A DNA stretch of 9,335 bases, from positions 1 to 9,335 of the forward strand of contig SCQZ01000280.1 of NCBI GenBank assembly GCA_004299665.1, in the 5' to 3' direction. The translations under genes and the position numbers were made by a program. This DNA is from Jatrophihabitans sp. (GTDB taxonomy: Bacteria; Actinomycetota; Actinomycetes; Mycobacteriales; Jatrophihabitantaceae). The notes below the pieces were generated by a model. That model was not told the origin of the DNA. It saw only the letters and a program-made list of their open reading frames with translations, and did no database searches. Below, piece after piece: positions 1-6,015 of the stretch; within the stretch, counting starts at the first letter, position 1; each line of letters starts with the position of its first letter.

Positions 1-369
1 GAGCGACCCGGGTGTCAGCAAGGCGGCCCCGACTCCCTGCAGCGCGCGCAGGCCGATCAGGACGCCCGCACTCGGCGCCACGGCGCAGCCGACGGAGGCC
101 GCGGTGAACCACACGACGCCGAGGACGTAGATCCGGCGCCGTCCCAGTTGATCGCCGAGCGCGCCGCCGAGGAGCAGGAATCCGGACAGGGTCAAGGTGT
201 AGGCGTTGACCGTCCACTGCAGCGCGGTGAAGCCGGCGTTCAGATCGTGCCCGATGCGGGGCAGCGCAACGTTCACCACCGTCGCGTCCAGGGAGGCGAG
301 GCCGCTGCCCAGGATCGTGGTTGCCAGCACGCCCCGACCGCGGGCGGAATCGAGCACCAGGCCCGGCAC
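1..369 (-). CDS. MFS transporter, DHA2 / EmrB-QacA drug-efflux type (N-terminal part, cut by window edge)
   Basis: This is the first 123 residues of a proton-driven multidrug exporter of the cytoplasmic membrane; the rest lies left of the window. The translation starts VPGLVLDSARGRG, then runs into TM1 with the family motif LDATVVNVALPRI, which is typical of 14-TM DHA2 exporters. Next come WTVNAYTLTLSGFLLLGG (TM2), the cytoplasmic-loop motif A as GDQLGRRRIY, a third helix, and RALQGVGAALLTPGSL (motif B region, with its Arg). The GTG at 367-369 is chosen because a near-perfect AAGGAGG lies 6 nt upstream. It is divergent from the amidohydrolase gene, with about 170 bp between. A short palindrome lies just upstream of the ribosome site, where a local repressor could act. 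No regulator gene is visible here. The substrate cannot be told from this fragment. Confidence 0.9.
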   Translation of the reverse strand, partial: MPGLVLDSARGRGVLATTILGSGLASLDATVVNVALPRIGHDLNAGFTALQWTVNAYTLTLSGFLLLGGALGDQLGRRRIYVLGVVWFTAASVGCAVAPSAGVLIGLRALQGVGAALLTPGSL

Positions 370-375
370 GGCCGA

Positions 376-382
376 CCTCCTT
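376..382 (-). promoter_or_regulatory. Ribosome binding site of the MFS gene
   Basis: AAGGAGG read on the minus strand, 6 nt before the GTG at 367-369. It fixes the start of the transporter and argues against longer reading upstream. Confidence 0.8.
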
Positions 383-397
383 CCGGCGGACGCTCAA

Positions 398-408
398 TCC
401 ACAGTGGA
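398..408. promoter_or_regulatory. Possible operator: 11-bp palindrome upstream of the MFS gene
   Basis: TCCACAGTGGA is a perfect palindrome around a central A, 28 nt upstream of the MFS start codon. Its half-site overlaps a weak possible -10 (TCCACT on the minus strand, 403-408). That lies 17 nt from a possible -35 TTGCTT (426-431). The placement would suit a repressor of the exporter, but the element is short and the promoter match is poor. Confidence 0.25.
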
Positions 409-523
409 GCGCTCGCCGGCCCGGGAAGCAAACCGGCGGGGCTCGCCACCGCGCGCGGGTGCTGCGGCCGTGCCTATGCTCGATCTGCCACCCGCGCCGG
501 CTCGCCCGGGGCCGGGGCGCGCC

Positions 524-530
524 GGAAAGG
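524..530 (+). promoter_or_regulatory. Ribosome binding site of the M20 amidohydrolase gene
   Basis: GGAAAGG, 8 nt before the ATG at 539-541. It decides the start in favour of this ATG over the in-frame codons further upstream. Confidence 0.65.
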
Positions 531-538
531 ATCGGGCT

Positions 539-1798
539 ATGACCGTCGCCGATGAGTTGCTCGCGAACCTGGACAAGATCGTGCCGTGGCATCTGGACCT
601 GTATCAGGACCTGCACCGCAATCCGGAACTGAGCTTCCACGAGGTGAGGACGGCGGGGCTGGTCGGCGACCGGCTCGCAGATCTCGGGTACGAGGTGCAC
701 ACCGGCATCGGCGGCACCGGGCTGGTCGGGATCTTGCGCAACGGCGAGGGCCCAACGGTGCTGGCGCGCGCCGACATGGACGCGCTGCCGGTGCGTGAGG
801 CGACCGGCCTGCCGTACGCGTCCACCGCCGTCGCCACCGACCCAGGCGGACGCGAGACGCCGGTGATGCACGCCTGTGGTCACGACATGCACGTCACCTG
901 CCTGCTGGCGGCGGCCGAGTTGCTGGCCGAACACCGGCCCCGCTGGTCCGGCACGTTCATCGCGCTCTTCCAGCCCGCCGAGGAACTCGGTACCGGCGCC
1001 CGCGCCATGGTCGACGGCGGGTTGGCCGACGTGATCCCGAAGCCGGACGTGGCCCTCGGCCAGCACGTCATGGGCCTGCCGTACGACACCGTCGCCTCCC
1101 GTCCCGGCGCCGCGCTCTCGGCGGCGGACAGCATCCGGATCACCCTGCACGGACGCGGTACCCACGGGTCGATGCCGCACTACGGCATCGACCCGATCCT
1201 GCTCGGCAGCGCCGTCGTGATGCGGCTGAACGCGATCGTGTCCCGCGAGCTACCGCCCGGGCACTTCGGTGTCGTCACTGTGGGCAGCTTCCAGGCCGGC
1301 AGCAAGAGCAACGTCATCCCGGAGACCACGACGTTGCTGCTCAACCTGCGGTCCTACGACGACCGCACCCGCCGGCAGTTGCGGGACGCGGTCGAGCGGA
1401 TCGTCACCGCCGAGTGCGAGGCGTCCGACTCCCCTGCGCCACCGGATTTCGAGTACACCGACCCGTTCCCGGTCACCCGCAACAGCCCGGACGTCTACGA
1501 GAAGGTCTCGGCCGCCTTCACCGAGCACTTCGGCGACAAGGCCGTCCTGATGGAACCCTCCACCGGCAGCGAGGACTTCAGCGACGTCCCCAGCGCGCTC
1601 GGGGTGCCGTACCTGTTCTGGATCTGGGGCGGCTTCGACCCCGACACCTACCACCGTGCCGAGGCCGACGGCACCTTGAGCAAGGTGATCCCCGGCAACC
1701 ACGCCTCCACCTTCGCCCCCGTCATGGAACCCACGTTCCGCACCGGCGCGGCCGCGATGACCGTCGCCGTGCTCAGCTACCTGTCCCGGCCGGCCTGA
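539..1798 (+). CDS. M20 family metallo-amidohydrolase (hippurate / N-acyl-amino-acid hydrolase type)
   Basis: A cytosolic hydrolase of 419 residues, normal for the M20D subfamily, which cleaves N-acyl or amide bonds of amino-acid conjugates using two metal ions. Visible motifs in order: LHRNPELSFHE (25-35), the usual start of the catalytic domain; RADMDALPV (77-85); HACGHDMH (111-118), giving metal ligands Cys113 and His115; FQPAEELGTGA (144-154), with Glu148 as catalytic base and Glu149 as ligand; GQHV (174-177) with His176; the dimerisation domain around GRGTHGSMPHYGIDP (205-219); and PGNHAS (385-390), where His388 completes the metal site. TGSEDFS (342-348) is also typical. No signal peptide is seen. 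The start at 539 fits the family N-terminus (MTVADELLANLDKIV). It sits divergent from an exporter gene and convergent with the phosphodiesterase gene. The natural substrate is unknown; hippurate, N-acetyl amino acid and indole-acetyl conjugate hydrolases all share these motifs. Confidence 0.93.
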   Translation: MTVADELLANLDKIVPWHLDLYQDLHRNPELSFHEVRTAGLVGDRLADLGYEVHTGIGGTGLVGILRNGEGPTVLARADMDALPVREATGLPYASTAVATDPGGRETPVMHACGHDMHVTCLLAAAELLAEHRPRWSGTFIALFQPAEELGTGARAMVDGGLADVIPKPDVALGQHVMGLPYDTVASRPGAALSAADSIRITLHGRGTHGSMPHYGIDPILLGSAVVMRLNAIVSRELPPGHFGVVTVGSFQAGSKSNVIPETTTLLLNLRSYDDRTRRQLRDAVERIVTAECEASDSPAPPDFEYTDPFPVTRNSPDVYEKVSAAFTEHFGDKAVLMEPSTGSEDFSDVPSALGVPYLFWIWGGFDPDTYHRAEADGTLSKVIPGNHASTFAPVMEPTFRTGAAAMTVAVLSYLSRPA

Positions 1799-1852
1799 GA
1801 TCCGGCCCGTCCGCGGCGGCGCCGGCAGGCCCGCCCGGTCGTGCGCGTCAGG

Positions 1853-3922
1853 TCAGCCGCACTGTGTCGCCGCCGCGTGCACCAGGCTCGCCAGCCCGGT
1901 CCAGGCGCGCCGGTGCTGGTGGCTGCCGAGCGCGTCGAGGGCGAGCCGGTGCAGGCTCTGGTGAAGGCGCTCCGCGGCGTCGGTGTCGGCGTCCAGGCCG
2001 GCGAGGTAGTCGGTCAACGGGCAGGGTGTGGCGTCCGGTCCGCGCCGGCGCGCGCGCCCGTCCGACGAGATGATCATTCGGCCCTCCCAGGCGAGGTGTC
2101 CCGCCAGTCCGCCGAGGGAGGTGCGCGCACCCGCCCTCCCCGGTACCGGCCGCCGGGCCGCTGCCCAGGTCGGCGCGGCTGCGGCCGGTATGGGCGCGCT
2201 GATGGCGAAGCCCTGCCCGTGATCGGCGCCGAGCACGGTGGCGGCCTCGATGAGGCCGCGTGTCTCGAGACCCTCGACGGTCACGGCCATGCCGAGGTTG
2301 TGGGCGAGGCTGGTCAACGGCTGGATGAACCCGAGCGCCTGGTGCGGGTTGCTCTCGGCGTCACGAACCAACTCCTGGTCGATCTTGACCTCGTCGAAGC
2401 AGATCTGGCGCATCCGCAGCAGCGAACTGTACGCCGAGCCGAGGTCGTCCTCGGCCAGTCGCACGCCCAGGTCGTGCACCTGCTCGAGCCCGTGCCGGTA
2501 GCCGACCGGGTCGACCCCGAACGGCCCGGTCTCGAGGATCTCCAGGGTCAGCCGTGGGGGGTCGATCCCGCTGCGGGCCAGTGCCCGTCGCACCGTGTCG
2601 GCGTACCAGTCCCCTGCCGTGGACACCACGGGCAGGTTGATCGAGGCACGGGTGTGCAGCCCGTGCCGTTCCCAGTCGGTCAGCGTCGTCAGGACGTGAT
2701 CCAGGCCGATCTCGAACAGCCGGATGAGGTCGTCCTCCCCGAACGACGGCAGGAACTCGGCCGGCGTTATCAGCCGGTCGTCGCCCGCCAACCGGGCAAG
2801 ACCCTCCCACTTCACGACCCGGCCGTCCTGCAGGTCGATGATCGGCTGGTACACCAGCGCGACCCGCTCGCGGCGCAGCAGATCGCGGTAGCGGGAACGT
2901 TGCGCGTAGGTGGTGACCGCCGTCGCCGCGTGCTGCGCGGTCTGCAGGCGCGCGAGTGCCGTTTCGCACAACTGGCGGACCTGCTCGAGCAGGCGCGCCC
3001 GCGACGGCTGGGCGAAGTACCCGGGCCAGTGGGCGTACAGCGACAGCAGGGCGACGGGCTGTCCCTGCGCGTCGAGCAGGGGGACGGCCGCGTTGGAGCG
3101 CAACTCGTACTTCTCGCCGATGTGGTGCCACGCGGCGGTGCCCGGGTCGGTCAGGTACGCATCGGACCGGACGATGTTCCCGCTGCGCCAGGCCCGTCCG
3201 ACCGGGCCCAGGCCGGAGGGGGTCGGGTCCGAGGTGGACAGGACGTAATCGCCGCCCCGCGTGACGTCGCCGATGAACGCCTCCACGGACTCGCCCGCGG
3301 CGATCTCGAACTCGAACACGCCGTCGCCGGACGGCCGGCCGAAGTAGCCGACCGCGAAGCCGGGCATCGCGGCGAGCGTGTCCAGCACCGCGCGTACCAG
3401 GTCGGTGACCGTGGTGGCCCCGCGGGCGGCGTCGCGGACCTCGACGGCCGCGGTGGCGGCAGCGTTGTCGACCTCCTGGTAGCCGCGCAGGTGGGCCCGC
3501 AGGTCCGACACGGCGCGTCGGCCGGTGACGGACCGCACCGCTGCCCGGGCCGCGGGCGTGGACCAGTCGGCGAGGCAGTCGTCGACCGATTCGAGGAACT
3601 CCCCGACGGCGTCGGCGAACCAGGACGCGGCGGTCCCGGTGAAGGCGTGTGCGCGACCGGCCCGGTAGCCGTGCTCGGCGAGCATGGCGTCGGTGGTCGC
3701 GGGCTCGATCAGCAACCGCAGGTGATCGCGATGGTCCCGCCGGGACCGCTCGAGCTCGTCCGGGGTCAGCCACGCCCGCACGGGTCCGCCCGCGTCGCCG
3801 GAACCGACCTTCGCGAAGTACCCGTCGGTCGCGGCGTCGGCGCAGGCCCGGAGCAGGGGGGCGGCCGCCCGCAGCGCCGCCGCCGACCCGTCGTCGACGC
3901 GGTTCGCTGCTCTCGTCTCCAC
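1853..3922 (-). CDS. Multidomain EAL-type c-di-GMP phosphodiesterase with globin-like, GAF and CZB-like sensory regions
   Basis: A 689-residue protein expected to hydrolyse cyclic di-GMP to pGpG in the cytosol; no membrane segment is seen. Residues 10-150 look like a sensor globin: helical, with WLTPDELERSRRDHRDHL (51-68) and GRAHAFTG (89-96), where His92 could be the proximal haem ligand. Residues about 170-330 form a GAF domain (GPVGRAWRSGNIV, 239-251; NAAVPLLDAQGQPVALLSLY, 277-296). Residues about 345-580 form the EAL domain: YQP (358-360), signature EGLAR (373-377, EGL instead of EAL), Asn429 in INLP, Glu461/Glu464 in LEILE, EDDLG (491-495), Lys513 in EVKID, Glu550/Glu553 in VEGLE and Gln570 in GQGF. 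All expected catalytic and metal ligands are present and there is no GGDEF domain. The tail 605-660 carries His609-x-x-Trp612, Cys634 and His654-x3-His658, resembling a CZB zinc-binding domain. The GTG start at 3920-3922 has GGGAGG 7 nt upstream. It lies 40 nt after the SGNH gene, probably last in the operon. Confidence 0.92.
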   Translation of the reverse strand: METRAANRVDDGSAAALRAAAPLLRACADAATDGYFAKVGSGDAGGPVRAWLTPDELERSRRDHRDHLRLLIEPATTDAMLAEHGYRAGRAHAFTGTAASWFADAVGEFLESVDDCLADWSTPAARAAVRSVTGRRAVSDLRAHLRGYQEVDNAAATAAVEVRDAARGATTVTDLVRAVLDTLAAMPGFAVGYFGRPSGDGVFEFEIAAGESVEAFIGDVTRGGDYVLSTSDPTPSGLGPVGRAWRSGNIVRSDAYLTDPGTAAWHHIGEKYELRSNAAVPLLDAQGQPVALLSLYAHWPGYFAQPSRARLLEQVRQLCETALARLQTAQHAATAVTTYAQRSRYRDLLRRERVALVYQPIIDLQDGRVVKWEGLARLAGDDRLITPAEFLPSFGEDDLIRLFEIGLDHVLTTLTDWERHGLHTRASINLPVVSTAGDWYADTVRRALARSGIDPPRLTLEILETGPFGVDPVGYRHGLEQVHDLGVRLAEDDLGSAYSSLLRMRQICFDEVKIDQELVRDAESNPHQALGFIQPLTSLAHNLGMAVTVEGLETRGLIEAATVLGADHGQGFAISAPIPAAAAPTWAAARRPVPGRAGARTSLGGLAGHLAWEGRMIISSDGRARRRGPDATPCPLTDYLAGLDADTDAAERLHQSLHRLALDALGSHQHRRAWTGLASLVHAAATQCG

Positions 3923-3929
3923 CGTGGCG

Positions 3930-3935
3930 CCTCCC
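3930..3935 (-). promoter_or_regulatory. Ribosome binding site of the EAL gene
   Basis: GGGAGG on the minus strand, 7 nt before the GTG at 3920-3922. It supports this GTG as the start and places it inside the 40-nt gap after the SGNH gene. Confidence 0.65.
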
Positions 3936-3962
3936 GTCCGTAGCCGACGAGGGCGGACAGCC

Positions 3963-4799
3963 TTACATCGACGGTCCGGTGCCGATGTTTAGTCCCGGGA
4001 GGTCGAGCGCCGCGGCGAGGTCGTCGGCGACGCGGCGCGCGATGAAAGCGTACCCGGCGTTGTTGGGGTGGTCCGGGACGGGCCCGGCGAAACCGGCCAC
4101 GTTCTGCCGGGTGATCCAGCCCTGCGCGATGGCATCGATGAAGATCACGTTCTGGTCCCGCGCGACCTCCTGCAGCACGGCCTCCACCTCGCGCACACTG
4201 CGGTGCACCGGCAGCCGGCCCGGTACCGGGCCCAGGAACGCCAGGCGCGCGTGCCGGAAGCGATGGCGAGCCAGTTCCACGGTCTGGAGCGCGGCGCGCC
4301 ACAGCCGCAGGCGCGAGCAGCCGGCGTCGTTGCGACCGCCCTGCAGGACCACCAGGCCGGGATCCAGGCTCGCCGGCAGCCGGGCGATGCGTTCGGCGAA
4401 GGTGCCGCCGTCGCGCGGTCCGGGGTTGACGAAGCCGCTGCCGGGTACCGCGTCGATGCTGACCGGCCGGTGCAGGTAGCGCCCGACCAGGTAGGCGTAG
4501 CCGTCCGTCGCCGGGTTCGCCCCGAGACCGGCCGTGTAGGAGGCGCCGACGAACAGGATCCGGGCGCCCGGGGCGAGCAACGGCACGCGCCGCGGGGCCG
4601 GGCCCGGGGACTCGTCCGGGGCGATCCTCGAGCCGGCGGCGACGGGTAGGCGGCCGGCGGCGGGAGCGACGCGGGCGATGTGAGCGACGCCCGCGACGGA
4701 GTCGGTCCGGTGCACGGCCGCGTAGGACACGACGGCGCCGGTCGCGGCCAGTGCCAGCACCGTGGCTGCGACCAGTGCTCGCCGGTACGTCGCGGGCAC
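3963..4799 (-). CDS. Exported SGNH/GDSL-type hydrolase
   Basis: A 278-residue esterase/lipase-fold protein predicted to work outside the membrane. The N-terminus (RR followed by a hydrophobic run, about residues 6-28) is a signal peptide or anchor. There is no lipobox Cys, so it is not a lipoprotein. A Pro/Ala-rich linker leads to the catalytic domain at about residue 80. Block I is FVGASYTAG with nucleophile Ser87 (GAS in place of GDS). Block II is PGSGF (119-123) with the oxyanion Gly. Block III is GGRND (154-158) with Asn157. The last block is DHPNNAGY (243-250) with His244. Asp is directly before His rather than three residues before it, an unusual spacing. Start: an in-frame GTG two codons earlier (4803-4805) overlaps the AAGGGG ribosome site, so the GTG at 4797-4799, 5 nt after it, is preferred. 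It follows the VOC gene by 36 nt. Its likely job is removing or transferring an acyl group on an envelope or exported molecule. Confidence 0.85.
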   Translation of the reverse strand: MPATYRRALVAATVLALAATGAVVSYAAVHRTDSVAGVAHIARVAPAAGRLPVAAGSRIAPDESPGPAPRRVPLLAPGARILFVGASYTAGLGANPATDGYAYLVGRYLHRPVSIDAVPGSGFVNPGPRDGGTFAERIARLPASLDPGLVVLQGGRNDAGCSRLRLWRAALQTVELARHRFRHARLAFLGPVPGRLPVHRSVREVEAVLQEVARDQNVIFIDAIAQGWITRQNVAGFAGPVPDHPNNAGYAFIARRVADDLAAALDLPGLNIGTGPSM

Positions 4800-4804
4800 G
4801 ACCA

Positions 4805-4810
4805 CCCCTT
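4805..4810 (-). promoter_or_regulatory. Ribosome binding site deciding the SGNH start
   Basis: AAGGGG on the minus strand. It sits on top of the GTG at 4803-4805 but 5 nt from the GTG at 4797-4799, favouring the shorter protein by two residues. Confidence 0.55.
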
Positions 4811-4835
4811 GCTCGTGCGCGGCTCCGGCGCGCTG

Positions 4836-5234
4836 TCAATACATCATGCGCGGGTCCGCGTAGTGCTTGAACTCCAGCAGGTTATGCGACGGATCTTGCA
4901 GCACGAAACTGTGATGCTCCTCGACGAGGCCCTCGAATCTCAGAAACGGTTTCGCGTAGAAGCGCAGGCCGCGACGCTGCGCGAGGTGCACCAGCCGATC
5001 CCAGTCGACCCGCTCCCGGAAGGTCACCCCGAAGTGCCGGGGATACAGGTCCGGGTCCGGGTCCACGCGGTCGGACAGGTGGCACACGAGCTGGTCGCCG
5101 AAGAAGTCCAGGGTGATCCGGTCGACGTACCGCCGGGCGAGCTTGCTGCCGAGCCCGGCGACGTAGAACTGCTGCGCCTCGTCCAGATCGGTGACGGGGA
5201 TGGCCAGGTGGAACACGTCGCGGGACTCACGCAT
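4836..5234 (-). CDS. VOC superfamily (glyoxalase / extradiol dioxygenase fold) metalloenzyme
   Basis: A 132-residue cytosolic protein with the two beta-alpha-beta-beta-beta repeats of the vicinal oxygen chelate fold. It opens with FHLAIPVTDLDEAQQFYV (8-25), the classic first strand and helix. It then shows DFFGDQLVCHL (43-53), RHFGVTF (66-72) and the closing DPSHNLLEFKHY (114-125). Likely metal ligands are His9, His52, His67 and Glu121, one per expected strand, so it should bind a divalent metal. The length is typical of single-subunit VOC enzymes. The family includes glyoxalases, epimerases, dioxygenases and antibiotic-modifying proteins, so the reaction cannot be read from sequence. The ATG at 5232-5234 overlaps the end of the comA frame by 8 nt and has GGAG 7 nt upstream, indicating translational coupling. 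A role on the ComA product or a downstream intermediate is an inference from that coupling. Confidence 0.9.
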   Translation of the reverse strand: MRESRDVFHLAIPVTDLDEAQQFYVAGLGSKLARRYVDRITLDFFGDQLVCHLSDRVDPDPDLYPRHFGVTFRERVDWDRLVHLAQRRGLRFYAKPFLRFEGLVEEHHSFVLQDPSHNLLEFKHYADPRMMY

Positions 5235-6015
5235 CGCGCAGCTCCGGCAGATCGTCGAAGGCGTCGAAGGTGTCGCCGCGAAGCCCGAGCCGCAGCGTCT
5301 CGAGGCTGGCGAGGTCCGACGGCGCGATGTTGCCGAGGCTGACGTCCGGGCCGAAGCGCCGGATGAGGTGGATCTGCAGGTCGCGGTTCGGTGCCTCGAA
5401 CATCACGCGCCCGAGGTCCAGGCCGGACGCCGCGATCTCCTCGATCAGCCCCACCCGCAGTTCGCCGGTGGGCCGACAGATCCCGCTGCGCCCGCTCTCG
5501 CGCGCTTCGGTGATCACCCGGTAGGCGCCGGCCGCGAGATCCTGGCGGATGTAGTCGATCCACAGCTGCGGACGCATCGTCTCCGAGCGGGTGGGCTCCT
5601 TGTACCCGACCTCGCTGAACACCCGGAACTCGCCGGCGAGCCGGGCGACGTATGCGGCCTTACGGTCGTTCGGCAGGGCGATCGTGCCGTTGGACACCTC
5701 GATGCACCGGCACCCGAACCGCTCGCACAGCCGCAGGTAGTCCTCGAAGCGGTCCTGGCTGACGAACTTCTCGAACAGCGTCCCACCGAAGTAGAAGTCG
5801 ATGCCGGCCTCGGTCACCGCGTCGATCTTGTACTTCACCTCCGGCGACACCAGCGAGGTCCCCCACCCGAACTTCACGACGTCGATGAGCTCGGCGAAAC
5901 TGCCGACCACGTCGGTGAAGTAAGCGGTGGGAAGCCCCCCGTCGATCATCATGGTCAGGCCGTTGGCGCGGGGCTTGGTCTCACGCGCGGGAAGGGTGAG
6001 CGTGCTCGTGTGCAT
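5227..6015 (-). CDS. comA: Phosphosulfolactate synthase (ComA family)
   Basis: Family enzymes add sulfite to phosphoenolpyruvate to give (2R)-phospho-3-sulfolactate, the first step of coenzyme M synthesis in methanogens and of sulfolactate formation in some bacteria (EC 4.4.1.19). The protein is 262 residues, the usual TIM-barrel length. Family motifs run in order along it: LTMMIDGGLP (20-29), DVVKFGWGTS (45-54), FYFGGTLFEKF (74-84), CIEVSNGTIALP (104-115), SEVGYKE (134-140), DLAAGAYRVITEARESG (159-175), FEAPN (206-210), VSLGNIAP (225-232) and LETLRLGLRGDT (238-249). The ATG at 6013-6015 has the best ribosome site in the operon (AGAGGAGA, 7 nt upstream). It starts inside the acyltransferase gene (35-nt overlap), and its own end overlaps the VOC gene. 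No comB, comC, comD or comE is present. The fold is also used by the plant heat-stress protein HSA32, which has no such known reaction, so family membership is surer than activity. Confidence 0.92.
   Translation of the reverse strand: MHTSTLTLPARETKPRANGLTMMIDGGLPTAYFTDVVGSFAELIDVVKFGWGTSLVSPEVKYKIDAVTEAGIDFYFGGTLFEKFVSQDRFEDYLRLCERFGCRCIEVSNGTIALPNDRKAAYVARLAGEFRVFSEVGYKEPTRSETMRPQLWIDYIRQDLAAGAYRVITEARESGRSGICRPTGELRVGLIEEIAASGLDLGRVMFEAPNRDLQIHLIRRFGPDVSLGNIAPSDLASLETLRLGLRGDTFDAFDDLPELRDA

Larger units (their letters stand above)
370..538. other. Divergent intergenic region between MFS and amidohydrolase genes
   Basis: About 170 bp that must hold both divergent promoters. Visible items are the MFS ribosome site and the palindrome at 398-408. 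There is also a CGCCGG / CCGGCG inverted repeat (414-419 and 433-438), and a lone TATGCT (475-480) that could be a -10 for the amidohydrolase but has no credible -35. An open frame extends upstream of the amidohydrolase through here and into the antisense of the MFS gene. It has no ribosome site and I treat it as noncoding. Confidence 0.5.

Noticed and set aside
475..480. TATGCT as the amidohydrolase -10 element
   Set aside because: There is no acceptable -35 at 16-18 nt upstream (the sequence there is CG-only), so it is mentioned only within the intergenic entry.
206..538. Upstream extension of the amidohydrolase frame by 111 codons
   Set aside because: It overlaps the antisense of the MFS gene and its ribosome site, has no ribosome site of its own, and adds sequence unlike the M20 family. 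The ATG at 539 has GGAAAGG in place.
1799..1852. Possible bidirectional terminator between the convergent genes
   Set aside because: The gap is GC-rich with short self-complementary bits such as CGGCGCCG but no clear stem followed by a T-run in either direction.
1841..3943. Very long plus-strand open frame (700 codons) opposite the EAL gene
   Set aside because: It is the antisense of a gene with clear GAF and EAL domains. Its translation is low-complexity Arg/Gly/Val-rich with no recognisable motif, as expected for high-GC shadow frames.
4217..4232. Perfect 16-bp palindrome GGCCCGGTACCGGGCC
   Set aside because: It lies inside the SGNH coding sequence and encodes ordinary Gly-Pro-Val-Pro-Gly residues. 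In such GC-rich DNA this is plausible by chance and no regulatory context is seen.
5048..5065. Tandem hexamer, GGTCCG twice then GGTCCA
   Set aside because: It encodes a short Asp-Pro repeat in a surface loop of the VOC protein; too short to call a repeat element.
5227..6015. Reading comA as proof of coenzyme M synthesis
   Set aside because: No later coenzyme M genes are in the window, and ComA-fold proteins also occur in bacterial sulfolactate formation and as the plant protein HSA32.
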